DNA of 64,000 nt from Parahaliea mediterranea. GTDB taxonomy: Bacteria; Pseudomonadota; Gammaproteobacteria; Pseudomonadales; Halieaceae. The translations under genes and the position numbers were made by a program. The notes beneath the pieces are model-generated. The model worked only from the letters and a program-made list of their open reading frames with translations. It had not been told where the DNA came from and searched no databases. The stretch covers positions 231,714 through 295,713 of the forward strand of contig NZ_JAFKCZ010000008.1 in assembly GCF_017255185.1 (NCBI RefSeq), written 5' to 3'. Positions 17,497 through 25,697 of this stretch are shown here, in pieces. Position 1 is the stretch's first letter; each line of letters opens with the position of its first letter.

Positions 17497-18825
17497 ATGA
17501 GAATCCGTTGCATGAACAGCTCAGCGAACAATCTCTCAGCGGCGAACGCCGCCACGCCTGCCACCACCTATGCCTGGTATGTGGTTGGCTTGATGTTCTC
17601 GGTCAATATGATCAACTACATCGATCGAATGATACTGGCCGTGATCATCGAGGCGATTCGCATCGAGATCCCCATGACCGACACCCAGGTCGGCCTGCTA
17701 ACGGGATTCGCCTTCGCCATCTTCTACGGTAGCGTCGGCCTGTTTCTTGGGCTGCTCGCCGACCGGTACAGCAGGAAGCACATCATGATCTTCGCCATTA
17801 CGGTCTGGAGCCTTGCGACAGCCGCCGGCGCCATGGTCAGCGGCTTTTTTCAGCTTCTGGCTGCCAGAGTACTCGTTGGCGTGGGAGAGGCAGGAACAAT
17901 GCCCACGACCCAGTCCTTGATCGCCGACTACTGCCAGGTAAGAAAGCGCTCGCTGGCCTATGCAATATTGAATGCGGGCGGCACGCTTGGCCTGACAATC
18001 GGCCTCATCGGCGGCGGCTGGGTCGCGGGAACCTACGGCTGGCGGGCGGCATTCCTGACCGCGGGCGCGATCAGCATTCCGGTTTTACTCCTTCTCAGCT
18101 TCACGCTGCGCGAACCCAAAAGAGGCGCGCTTGACGCTGCCGGCACGGAGACCAGGCCCGCCAGTTTCGGGACGTCTCTCACGACGCTATGGGGAGTACA
18201 ATCCTACCGCTATATCGTGGTTTCGGCCTGCTTCACCGCTTTTCTACTGTACGGTGTCGCCCAGTGGCTTCCCGCCTTCCTGATACGCAAGTACGAACTC
18301 AGCACAGCCATGGTCGGCGCCTACACCGGCCTGACGATCGGCGCGGGCTCCCTTATCGGCTCGCTATTGGGCGGCTATCTGGGCAATCGGCTGTCACAGA
18401 AAGACCTCGGCTGGCTACTCAAGCTTCCATTCCTCGCGAGTCTTTTCTACGTCCCCTTTCACCTGGCAATGCTGATGACCGATCATCTACAGCTGTCGCT
18501 CGCCTTCCTTTTCATGGCGAATATGCTCGGAGCCATGGGATTCGGCTCCATTCTCGCCTCCATGCACACCGTTCTGGCGCCGCACACGCGCGGCATTGGC
18601 ACCGCGGTCTACGGACTCACTACCAGTATATTTGGCGTCGGCCTTGCCCCCTTGATCGTCGGCGCGATCTCCGACTATTTCGGTTCGCAAGGCCATTCCT
18701 CGGCCCAAAGCCTGGAGTACGGACTCACCTTTGCCGTATGGGTCGGTATTTTCATCTCAGTGGCGCTATTTCTGGCCAGCAGGTCCTTCAAGAACGACCT
18801 CAAGCGAGTCAATGTTGAATCCTGA
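17497..18825 (+). CDS. MFS transporter 1 (spinster-like)
   Basis: A 442-residue major facilitator with about 12 membrane helices. The family signature is seen in NMINYIDRMILAVIIEAIRI (first helix end), LLADRYSRKHIM (the loop 2-3 G/A-x3-D-R/K motif) and RVLVGVGEAGTMPTTQSLIA. This sequence pattern matches the spinster-like group often found with degradation genes for steroids, terpenoids and aromatic compounds in proteobacteria. A second ATG at 17512 is possible. The crotonase gene follows 162 bases later on the same strand. It likely carries the island's substrate or an intermediate across the inner membrane; the direction is not shown by sequence. Confidence 0.88.
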   Translation: MRIRCMNSSANNLSAANAATPATTYAWYVVGLMFSVNMINYIDRMILAVIIEAIRIEIPMTDTQVGLLTGFAFAIFYGSVGLFLGLLADRYSRKHIMIFAITVWSLATAAGAMVSGFFQLLAARVLVGVGEAGTMPTTQSLIADYCQVRKRSLAYAILNAGGTLGLTIGLIGGGWVAGTYGWRAAFLTAGAISIPVLLLLSFTLREPKRGALDAAGTETRPASFGTSLTTLWGVQSYRYIVVSACFTAFLLYGVAQWLPAFLIRKYELSTAMVGAYTGLTIGAGSLIGSLLGGYLGNRLSQKDLGWLLKLPFLASLFYVPFHLAMLMTDHLQLSLAFLFMANMLGAMGFGSILASMHTVLAPHTRGIGTAVYGLTTSIFGVGLAPLIVGAISDYFGSQGHSSAQSLEYGLTFAVWVGIFISVALFLASRSFKNDLKRVNVES

Positions 18826-18926
18826 TCCTCGCTACCTGTCATACCTTGCGGACTTCCATGGGAGGAGACCGGGGTTGCGAAACATTTCAGTGAAAACGCC
18901 ACGGGAAACTACAGAAGCGATCATGG

Positions 18927-18940
18927 CGACTGTACAGTCG
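18927..18940. promoter_or_regulatory. Perfect 14-bp palindrome upstream of a crotonase
   Basis: CGACTGTACAGTCG, exactly palindromic, 48 bases before the crotonase start. This is a possible protein-binding site between the MFS gene and the crotonase gene; the binding protein is unknown. Confidence 0.35.
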
Positions 18941-18987
18941 ACACAATATTCACTACTTTTACCTCGATCAGTATCCGGGAGAATGAA

Positions 18988-19794
18988 ATGTCTAAACGCG
19001 TAATCGTCGACGTCCACGAGCATGTCGCACACGTTCGCCTGAATCGACCAGAGAAAATGAATGCGCTGGACGCGCTCATGCTGGAGAGCATTGTCGCCGC
19101 CGCGACACAACTGGCCAACGACGCCAATGTACGCTGCGTAGTGCTGTCAGGCGAGGGGCGAGCGTTCTGCGCGGGTCTGGACATCTCGGCACTCACCGGC
19201 ACGCCAGCGAGCGACTCGGCAGAAGCAAGCCAGCTGGCCTGTCTTTCAGAACGCACTCACGGCATTGTCAACCTTCCCCAGGCCGCGAGCTGGCTCTGGC
19301 GCGAGCTACCAGTGCCTGTTATCGCCGCCATGCACGGCGTTGCTTTCGGCGGCGGATGCCAGATCAGCATCGGCGCGGATATGCGTTATGCGGCACCCGA
19401 TACCCGAATCAGTATCATGGAAATGAAATGGGGAATTGTCCCCGACATGGGAGGCACGCCTTTCCTCCAGCAGCTGGTGGCCGATGACAAGTTGCGTGAG
19501 CTCATCTACACACACAAGATAGTGACCGCCGACGAAGCCGAGAGAATTGGCCTGGTAACCCGGGTTTGTGAGAACCCTGTTGAAGCGGCGCTGGAAACAG
19601 CTTCCCACATTGCACACAAAAATCCGGATGCAATACGCGCGGCAAAACGGATAGTCAACAACGCGCCGTTTGAAAGCGCCGCGGATACCCTACTCGCGGA
19701 ATCCAGCGAACAGGACCGGATCCTAGGCTCGGCCAATCAACGCGAAGCGGTAAGCGCGGAACTTGAAAAGCGCGCCCCCAACTACCAGCCATAG
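18988..19794 (+). CDS. Crotonase-family protein, dienoyl-CoA-isomerase-like active site
   Basis: A 268-residue enoyl-CoA hydratase/isomerase-fold protein. The oxyanion-hole segment AFCAGLDISAL is present. At the first catalytic position the usual Glu is Gln (VAFGGGCQIS), while the second (RISIMEMKWGIVPDMGGT) has Glu followed eight residues later by Asp. That Glu...Asp spacing is the arrangement used by delta-3,5-delta-2,4-dienoyl-CoA isomerases, so isomerisation is more likely than hydration. GGGAG lies six bases before the ATG. It follows the MFS gene and converges on TetR 2. Its exact reaction is inferred. Confidence 0.85.
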   Translation: MSKRVIVDVHEHVAHVRLNRPEKMNALDALMLESIVAAATQLANDANVRCVVLSGEGRAFCAGLDISALTGTPASDSAEASQLACLSERTHGIVNLPQAASWLWRELPVPVIAAMHGVAFGGGCQISIGADMRYAAPDTRISIMEMKWGIVPDMGGTPFLQQLVADDKLRELIYTHKIVTADEAERIGLVTRVCENPVEAALETASHIAHKNPDAIRAAKRIVNNAPFESAADTLLAESSEQDRILGSANQREAVSAELEKRAPNYQP

Positions 19795-19855
19795 ATAATT
19801 ACACGACGGGCTTGCCGGCAGCTGGCTCTTCCGGCCTGGAAAAGGCGACGGGGGG

Positions 19856-20467
19856 CTAGCTGGTAGCGATCTTGATCAGGTATTTCAGGTAACCCTTCTC
19901 GTCTGTCGGCTCACCGCTCAACAATGCGCGATACATAATCGGGCCGTTTATCGCGTCCACCATCCAATCAATCTTGGCCTTCGACTCGAGCTGCCCCTCC
20001 CGCCGGGCTTTCAGCAGAATCTCCCTTGTGGTTGTACGACCTCTTTTTACCAACTCGGCAAGCAGCTCGGCAAAATGCTCGTCGTGTTGCGCGGCCTCGA
20101 TGAATGGAGGCAGCAGGCCCAGCCACGAACCCGTATTAACCGTATCGATAAACTGCTGCGCAATACTGTATAAATCCTCGCGAAAGTCACCCGTCTCGGG
20201 GGACTCGAAGGGCGCGCCCGTTATCTCCGCAAAAGCATCGAACATCAGGTGATTCAACGATGGCCAGTGGCGATAGATTGTAGAGCGAGAGGCGCCGCTA
20301 TGCGCCGAGACAGCATCCACCGTCAAAGCCCTAAAGCCTTTTTTAATCAACATCTTACGCGTGGACGAAAGGATCGCTTTACGCGTTCGGAGAATCTGCG
20401 GGTTGGTGGTGGAAAAAGCCGAACCCGGCCTCTTCCTGGTGGGGGAGACTACTTTACTTTTAGGCAT
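19856..20467 (-). CDS. TetR-family transcriptional regulator (paralogue 2)
   Basis: A 203-residue TetR regulator and a close paralogue of the one at 14399-14998. The recognition segment SGASRSTIYRHWP is identical in both, which predicts related operators. The Lys-rich N-terminus (MPKSKVVSPTRKRPG) is longer. No Shine-Dalgarno is seen before the ATG at 20467. Two interleaved inverted repeats lie upstream (20468-20626). It sits immediately next to the first gene that carries the island's RTAC-N6-GTAY site, making it the best local candidate for the repressor of that regulon. Confidence 0.88.
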   Translation of the reverse strand: MPKSKVVSPTRKRPGSAFSTTNPQILRTRKAILSSTRKMLIKKGFRALTVDAVSAHSGASRSTIYRHWPSLNHLMFDAFAEITGAPFESPETGDFREDLYSIAQQFIDTVNTGSWLGLLPPFIEAAQHDEHFAELLAELVKRGRTTTREILLKARREGQLESKAKIDWMVDAINGPIMYRALLSGEPTDEKGYLKYLIKIATS

Positions 20468-20626
20468 ATAATTGTGTGAAATCTAACTTCAAGACCCGAG
20501 CGGTCCGTTAATGTAAGCAACGCTTATAGGTTAAGCGAAAAGACAGACATACACAATTATCAATGACTTAGCTATTGCCCCAGATGAAACAATAGCGACC
20601 TTGGTCGGTCAGGTGAGCATTAACGG
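20468..20626. promoter_or_regulatory. Interleaved inverted repeats upstream of TetR 2
   Basis: ATAATTGTGT (20468-20477) is repeated inverted as ACACAATTAT (20551-20560), and CCGTTAATG (20505-20513) inverted as CATTAACGG (20618-20626). A compact TAAGC-AAC-GCTTA (20514-20526) lies inside. This could be looping operator pairs for autoregulation. Confidence 0.4.
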
Positions 20627-20701
20627 CCCCCGGACAACATCCTACCGCCATCAAGAACCGCTATGGAAAGGCCGCTATCAGAGGTGGAACAACGTTTCCC
20701 C

Positions 20702-21487
20702 CTAACTACCCGACCATTGCGGTTTGCGCTTCTGGGTGAATGCGCGCACCCCTTCCGCCGCATCCGAGGATTTTACCAGCCGCCTGGCATGCTCAATATC
20801 CGAAGCCATTGCCGCCTCCAGGTCAATGCCAGCCAGGACCTGACGCGCGCTAGCCAGGCTCACCTCGACAGACAACGGTGCGCAGGCGATGATTTCACGA
20901 GCAATTTCCAGACTTTTCGCCATCTCCTGGCCGGACTCCACGACATGGTTTACAAAGCCCATTTCATAGCCACGATCGGCCGACACACGACTCCCGGTAA
21001 CCAGCATCTCCACCGCCAATTTATAGGGTATCTGGCGTGACAGGCGCTGTATGCCACCGCCGACGGCGGCAATACCCAACCTGGGCTCCGGCAGGGCGAA
21101 AGTCGCGTGTCTGCCGGCAACGACAATATCGGCGGCTAGCGCAATCTCAAACCCTCCACCCATGGCAAAGCCGTTGACCGCAGCTATGACTGGCTTGGTA
21201 CGATTGAAAAAATTCGTCAGGCCACCAAACCCCTCCGCAGGCAATCGGCGCTCGTCCCGGCTTGCGGTCGCGGCAAATTTGACATCATTTCCAGCACAGA
21301 ATGCATCACCACCCGCGCCGGTGACTATCGCGACACGCAGCGTACTATCAGCCTCGAATTGCCGAAATATGCCCGCAAGTTCCCGACTGGCCGGCGGGTG
21401 AAGAGCATTCTTGACCGACTCGCGATCAATCGTAATACACAGAACAGCATCGCGCTGATCGACCGAGACAACACTGTCACTACTCAT
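20702..21487 (-). CDS. Enoyl-CoA hydratase
   Basis: A 261-residue crotonase that hydrates trans-2-enoyl-CoA. Both catalytic Glu residues are in place: GFAMGGGFEIALAADI and FALPEPRLGIAAVGG. The oxyanion-hole region is GDAFCAGNDVKF. This distinguishes it from the crotonase at 18988, which has Gln at the first position. The RTAC-N6-GTAY palindrome at 21491-21509 overlaps its Shine-Dalgarno, so a repressor there could block both transcription and translation start. It lies 111 bases downstream of an SDR on the same strand. Confidence 0.88.
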   Translation of the reverse strand: MSSDSVVSVDQRDAVLCITIDRESVKNALHPPASRELAGIFRQFEADSTLRVAIVTGAGGDAFCAGNDVKFAATASRDERRLPAEGFGGLTNFFNRTKPVIAAVNGFAMGGGFEIALAADIVVAGRHATFALPEPRLGIAAVGGGIQRLSRQIPYKLAVEMLVTGSRVSADRGYEMGFVNHVVESGQEMAKSLEIAREIIACAPLSVEVSLASARQVLAGIDLEAAMASDIEHARRLVKSSDAAEGVRAFTQKRKPQWSGS

Positions 21488-21490
21488 TCA

Positions 21491-21509
21491 ATATACCTTC
21501 CTGTATCAC
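21491..21509. promoter_or_regulatory. Island operator copy B (before enoyl-CoA hydratase)
   Basis: ATAC (21493-21496), CTTCCT, GTAT (21503-21506), with AT flank on the left. The centre holds the minus-strand AGGAAG Shine-Dalgarno of the hydratase gene. Confidence 0.6.
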
Positions 21510-21598
21510 CAATTTCTTTTCCATACCACAACATTCGCCACGATTTCGCGGCAACGACCAGCGCGGACCGCGAGTGTCAATATAGAGGCGACCTCCGA

Positions 21599-22345
21599 CT
21601 AGTTGCCAACACTCAATATCTCGCCATTGCACTGCGCATCTACGAGCAGATTGACCGCAGCGGAGGCAATATCCTCGGGCTGTAGTGGCTTTATTCCTCG
21701 CGCCGCAAGTATCTCCTCCACGGTGCCCGGTGCGTATTCGGGGTGCAGGTTCTGCTCAAGTATCGGCGTATCGACGATACCGGGACATATTGCGTTAATT
21801 CGCACGCCCTTGGCGGAAAACAACTGCGCGCACGCTATCACCAGGGCGTTGATTCCAGCCTTGGTCGCCGAGTAAACAGGGTCATTGGGCAGCGGCCGCA
21901 ACGCGGCACCAGACGAGGTATTGAGTATGCTGCCACCGCCAGACGCGTGAATTGCCCGGCAGGCGAATTGCGTCGCGCGAATGATAGACCGCAGGTTAAT
22001 TGCTATGGTTCTGTCGATATTTTCAAGCGGAGTATCGGGATAAGGTGGAAAACCGGTCATAACGCCGACGTTGTTGTGAACGTAATGCAGAGAGCCGAAC
22101 TCGCGTACCGCGGTGTCGAACGCCGACTCGAGCTGCACATCGTCGCATACATCTACAACCAGAGCCTTACTTTGGGCGGCGGACGCGCCAATCTCATCGG
22201 CTACCGCGCGCAAGCCAACGGCGTCGGTATCAAGCAAGGCGATACCCGATATCCCACGCGCGGCCAGCAACAATGAGGTAGCTTTGCCGATACCCGATGC
22301 CGCCCCGGAAACCAGGGCAAACTTCCCATTCAATTCATCACTCAT
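21599..22345 (-). CDS. Short-chain dehydrogenase/reductase (SDR)
   Basis: A 248-residue classical SDR. Cofactor motif VSGAASGIGKATS (residues 14-26), structural N-N-V-G in YVHNNVGVM, catalytic Ser in NTSSGAALRP and Y-x3-K in VYSATKAGINALV, then CPGIVDTPI. It would oxidise a hydroxyl or reduce a ketone in the island's pathway. GGAGG precedes the ATG. It lies downstream of the CoA-transferase (68 bases) and the SnoaL-like gene on the same strand, suggesting one operon driven from near 24250. Confidence 0.88.
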   Translation of the reverse strand: MSDELNGKFALVSGAASGIGKATSLLLAARGISGIALLDTDAVGLRAVADEIGASAAQSKALVVDVCDDVQLESAFDTAVREFGSLHYVHNNVGVMTGFPPYPDTPLENIDRTIAINLRSIIRATQFACRAIHASGGGSILNTSSGAALRPLPNDPVYSATKAGINALVIACAQLFSAKGVRINAICPGIVDTPILEQNLHPEYAPGTVEEILAARGIKPLQPEDIASAAVNLLVDAQCNGEILSVGN

Positions 22346-22413
22346 ACGACCTCCGAAACATGTAAAAAACTGGCAAAGGGTGCAAGCACCCTCTCATTTT
22401 CGAGTCGATGCGG

Positions 22414-23589
22414 TCACCGCAATCCGAGTTCCGCCAGCACCTCTTCCGTATCCGCTCCCAGCGCCGGCGTGGGCCCCTGTGGAACCGTGGGGCGCCGGTC
22501 AAAGTCGATAGGGGTTCCAACCGTAGTAATGTCCTCACCCTCGGCGGGCAAGCCGGGGAACGCACCGATCGCCGCCGCCTGCTCACCAGCGATAACATCG
22601 TCCAGATTGTTTACCGGTGACCAGAAAACCTCCTGCTCGTCGAGTATCGCGCTCCACGCCTCGAAATCCTTTTCAGCGAACCGCTTATCAAACTCAGCGA
22701 CGAGCGCCCTGCGATTCTTGTAGCGGGAACGCACATCGACAAACCGCTCGTCATCGGCCAGATGCTCAATGTCCAAGGCCTTCAGTATAATCGGCCAATG
22801 CCGCGGCCCCTCCACACCAAGAAGCCAGATTGCGCGATTGTCCGCCGATTTATAGCAGTTCACCAAAGGTGCGTCGGCGGCCGCCCGGCTAATCGGTAGT
22901 TGGGGAAAACCCAAACCGAGCTTTAGGGAGAAGTCCGAGGCTCCGGCATAGATGCCTGTCTTCAGCAGGGATGTCTCGACGATACAGCCGGTGCCCGACT
23001 GAGTTCGCCCATAGAGTGCCCCCGCAATACCCGAGGCCAGGGTTATACCCGTCAAGTGATCGCCCATGGCACTGACCAATAGCGGCGGGTAGCCCGACTC
23101 GCCAGAGAATTGATGCGCCAGGCCCGAGTAGGCCCAAAAACCGCCACTATCGTAACCAGGCCTGTTTTCGTCGGGACCGGCACTTCCATAGCCCGTGACT
23201 TGCGCGATAATCAGTGCCGGAAACTCCGCCCTAAGCTTTTCGGGCTGCAACCCCAGCCGCTCCAGTGCCGCCGGGCGCACGTTGGTTGCGAATACGTCCG
23301 CGGTGGCCAGCAATTTCATCAGGGCGCCCTTCCCCTCCTCGGCCTGCAGATCCAGAACAACCGAGCGCTTACCGCGGTTATCCACATCAAAAGCCGGGGA
23401 CCGCTGGCCCTTTATACCCAGAATTGACTCCATTGCGCTCCGCGCGGGATCTCCCCTGGGAGGCTCGATCTTTATGACTTCCGCCCCCCAATCGGCCAGG
23501 ATACCTGTCGCGGCCGGGCCCGCGATCCACAACCCAAGCTCAACAATCCGAACACCATTCATCGGCCCCTGCCGCGTTGTTCCGTTCAT
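22414..23589 (-). CDS. Family III CoA-transferase (CaiB/BaiF)
   Basis: A 391-residue class III CoA-transferase, which moves CoA between acids through an acyl-enzyme intermediate on Asp. N-terminal landmarks are GVRIVELGLWIAGPAATGIL, then DWGAEVIKIEPPRGDP and SVVLDLQAEEGKG. The conserved Asp is in the SAMGDHLTGITLASG region. The C-terminal LGADTEEVLAELGL is typical. It offers a second way, besides the AMP ligase at 36383, to form the CoA thioester of a pathway acid. It is in the SnoaL-transferase-SDR run on the minus strand. The donor and acceptor are unknown. Confidence 0.9.
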   Translation of the reverse strand: MNGTTRQGPMNGVRIVELGLWIAGPAATGILADWGAEVIKIEPPRGDPARSAMESILGIKGQRSPAFDVDNRGKRSVVLDLQAEEGKGALMKLLATADVFATNVRPAALERLGLQPEKLRAEFPALIIAQVTGYGSAGPDENRPGYDSGGFWAYSGLAHQFSGESGYPPLLVSAMGDHLTGITLASGIAGALYGRTQSGTGCIVETSLLKTGIYAGASDFSLKLGLGFPQLPISRAAADAPLVNCYKSADNRAIWLLGVEGPRHWPIILKALDIEHLADDERFVDVRSRYKNRRALVAEFDKRFAEKDFEAWSAILDEQEVFWSPVNNLDDVIAGEQAAAIGAFPGLPAEGEDITTVGTPIDFDRRPTVPQGPTPALGADTEEVLAELGLR

Positions 23590-23638
23590 AAACTACCATC
23601 TCCAGATTCAGCGGTTATTGCGAAGCAGCCCTATGTCG

Positions 23639-24187
23639 CTACTCGCTCCTGCCATAAGCAGGATCTTCTTTCGATTTAAACGATTGGTGAAAAACCTCGA
23701 ACATCGGCAAGCCACCGCACTCCAGCGGCATGGCGTGAACCCAATCCAAAAGGACCTTGCGTTCGGCGATACGCCAACCCTCCGCACGATCCTCGAACCA
23801 GTCCGCGTATCGGCCAGACATGAAGGTAATAAACGGACCTTCACCACTCACTGACATGCCGGCTAGGGGACGCTCGGTAAGATCGCAAGACCAAAAATAG
23901 GTCTCGACATATGCGCCATTGCCCACGAAATCAATTTTGCTTTGGCCGAGAAGATGGGACGAATGTATTTTTTTTCGCTGTGCTTCCAGCGCAATCTGAA
24001 TGAACTGGCTGGCAGGGCCGTCAAAGATACCGTGGAAGTCCATGGCGTCTTCATGATATACGGACCGCAGCAAGTCCTCGTCGCAACGATCAATGCCGCG
24101 CGCGTAGTCAGCCAGCACTTCCTGAATGCTCTGTTTGTTCAACAAACACTGTATTTCACTCCGAAACGCATCTTCTACGTGACCCAT
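23639..24187 (-). CDS. SnoaL-like / NTF2-fold protein
   Basis: A 182-residue protein of the SnoaL-like cone-barrel superfamily, seen in KQSIQEVLADYARGIDRCDE near the N-terminus and YADWFEDRAEGWRIAERKVL in the core. Members include small hydratases, dehydratases, isomerases (such as ketosteroid isomerase relatives) and oxygenase subunits; the sequence does not decide which. The upstream GTG at 24193 lies against the AAAAGG site, while ATG at 24187 is seven bases from it, so I use the ATG. It heads the minus-strand SnoaL-CoA-transferase-SDR unit. Confidence 0.8.
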   Translation of the reverse strand: MGHVEDAFRSEIQCLLNKQSIQEVLADYARGIDRCDEDLLRSVYHEDAMDFHGIFDGPASQFIQIALEAQRKKIHSSHLLGQSKIDFVGNGAYVETYFWSCDLTERPLAGMSVSGEGPFITFMSGRYADWFEDRAEGWRIAERKVLLDWVHAMPLECGGLPMFEVFHQSFKSKEDPAYGRSE

Positions 24188-24558
24188 ATACACACCTTTT
24201 CAATATTGGCCAGACGGATTCGACTTCACCGGGGAGCGAGCGGCAATTTCGATCCATAATTAGATCATATAATACATATTAGTTCTATTTTGTTCGCGCG
24301 ACAATCAACGGCTTGGCGAAGCCGGAAACCATCTCGCCATGGAGCTTTATCGATCTGAGGCAACGATCCGTTCGGACATGCGCAAGGACGAACTTCTCTC
24401 AACGAATCGGCGTTAGATTCAACGGAGAAAATTCGATCGAACGCGATGCAAGGGAGCAAGCACCAATTCCCCGGGACCAGCGCAACTCCCTTCCAAATCA
24501 CCGAGCTGTCGACATCACTGTTCCGCCGCCCTTAGCGTCAATAGGCGGCAGGTGGTTG
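24188..24558. other. Gap between the SnoaL-like gene and the acyl-CoA dehydrogenase pair
   Basis: About 370 bases. It contains operator copy C (24268-24288) and the near-palindrome TTGTTCGCGCGACAA (24290-24304), whose relative lies at 28440-28453. No convincing gene is seen in the remainder. Confidence 0.5.
24268..24288. promoter_or_regulatory. Island operator copy C (before SnoaL-like gene), imperfect
   Basis: ATATAATAC (24267-24275 region), ATATTA, GTTCTAT (24282-24288). The right half has T for A at one position relative to GTAY. It is about 80 bases upstream of the SnoaL-like start. Confidence 0.5.
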
Positions 24559-25686
24559 TCACGCACTCATGTAGCGGCCCACATGATAATCAACACTTCC
24601 GAAAAGATTTTCGATACTGGTTAGGCGCTTGAAATAATGGCTGATATCCAGCTCGTCGGTAATACCGATTCCCCCGTGGATCTGCACGGCCTCCTGCCCC
24701 ACCAGCCTTGCCGCCTGTCCAACACGCGCCTTCGTCGCCGATACGGCCTTCAAGCTAGACTCGCTGCCTTGGTCCAACTCGCAGGCCGCCATAAGGAGCA
24801 TCGATCTCGACTGCTCGCAGGCAATAAACATGTCGACCATGCGATGCTGGAGCGCTTGAAACGATGAGATTGGCACACCGAACTGCTTGCGCGTTTTCGT
24901 GTACTCCACTGTTTTGTTCAGCAGCTCATCCATAATTCCAACAGATTCCGCGCACGCGGCAAATGTCGCACGCGCAACGACGGATTCCAGGGCTTTGAAC
25001 CCGTCGCCTATCGCCCCCAGAACACTACTTTCCGGCACCCTGACATCGGTGAACACGAGATCGGCCGCGGGCACTCCATCGTTCATGCGATAGTTGTCCA
25101 CCGAAAGCCCGGAGACACCATTTGGGACAATAAAACAGCTTATGCCAGACTGGTCGTTACTATCGCCGCTGGTACGAGCCACAACAAGGTAGTTTTCTGC
25201 GTGACCACCATTCAGAACAACGCATTTTTTCCCGCTGATGACATAGCCGCCGCCATCTCTGACTGCCTTGGTGGTCACCCTTGACAAACAGTAGCGACTA
25301 TCCGGTTCGATATAGCACGCGGCCAGCTGCATCGCGCCATCGATCACCGGAGACAGATAATCACCCTTTTGCCGATCACTACCCAAAGCCGCGACCAAAC
25401 CGCCGGCCAAAACCGTGGTTGCCAGAAACGGCTCGACAACCAGCCCTTTTCCAAACTCCTCCATGAGAATCATCAGGTCAACGGCGGAGCCGCCCAGCCC
25501 GCCGTCTTCCTCGTCAAAGGGAATCATCAACCAACCCAGCTCAGCGAACAGCGCCCAGTTTTCCGCCGAGTAACCGAGTGATGAATGCAGGTTATCCCGC
25601 CGCCTATTGAATTCGTAGCTTCTGGCGACAAAACGTGAAACACTGTCTTTAAGCAGTAGCTGCTCTTCACTATACGAAAGATCCAC
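24559..25686 (-). CDS. Acyl-CoA dehydrogenase, second subunit-like member of a pair
   Basis: A 375-residue acyl-CoA dehydrogenase with the N-terminal LSYSEEQLLLKDSVSRFVAR and the C-terminal QEAVQIHGGIGITDELDISH. It lacks the YGGSNEI-type FAD-binding end present in its neighbour at 25698. Adjacent, unequal dehydrogenase genes like these encode alpha2-beta2 heterotetramers in steroid side-chain degradation (FadE28-FadE29 type), where each subunit supplies part of the FAD site. It starts at GTG 25686 with GGGAG upstream, 11 bases after its partner, so the two should be co-translated. Heteromer formation is inferred. Confidence 0.85.
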   Translation of the reverse strand: MDLSYSEEQLLLKDSVSRFVARSYEFNRRRDNLHSSLGYSAENWALFAELGWLMIPFDEEDGGLGGSAVDLMILMEEFGKGLVVEPFLATTVLAGGLVAALGSDRQKGDYLSPVIDGAMQLAACYIEPDSRYCLSRVTTKAVRDGGGYVISGKKCVVLNGGHAENYLVVARTSGDSNDQSGISCFIVPNGVSGLSVDNYRMNDGVPAADLVFTDVRVPESSVLGAIGDGFKALESVVARATFAACAESVGIMDELLNKTVEYTKTRKQFGVPISSFQALQHRMVDMFIACEQSRSMLLMAACELDQGSESSLKAVSATKARVGQAARLVGQEAVQIHGGIGITDELDISHYFKRLTSIENLFGSVDYHVGRYMSA

Positions 25687-25697
25687 TAACGTTCTCC

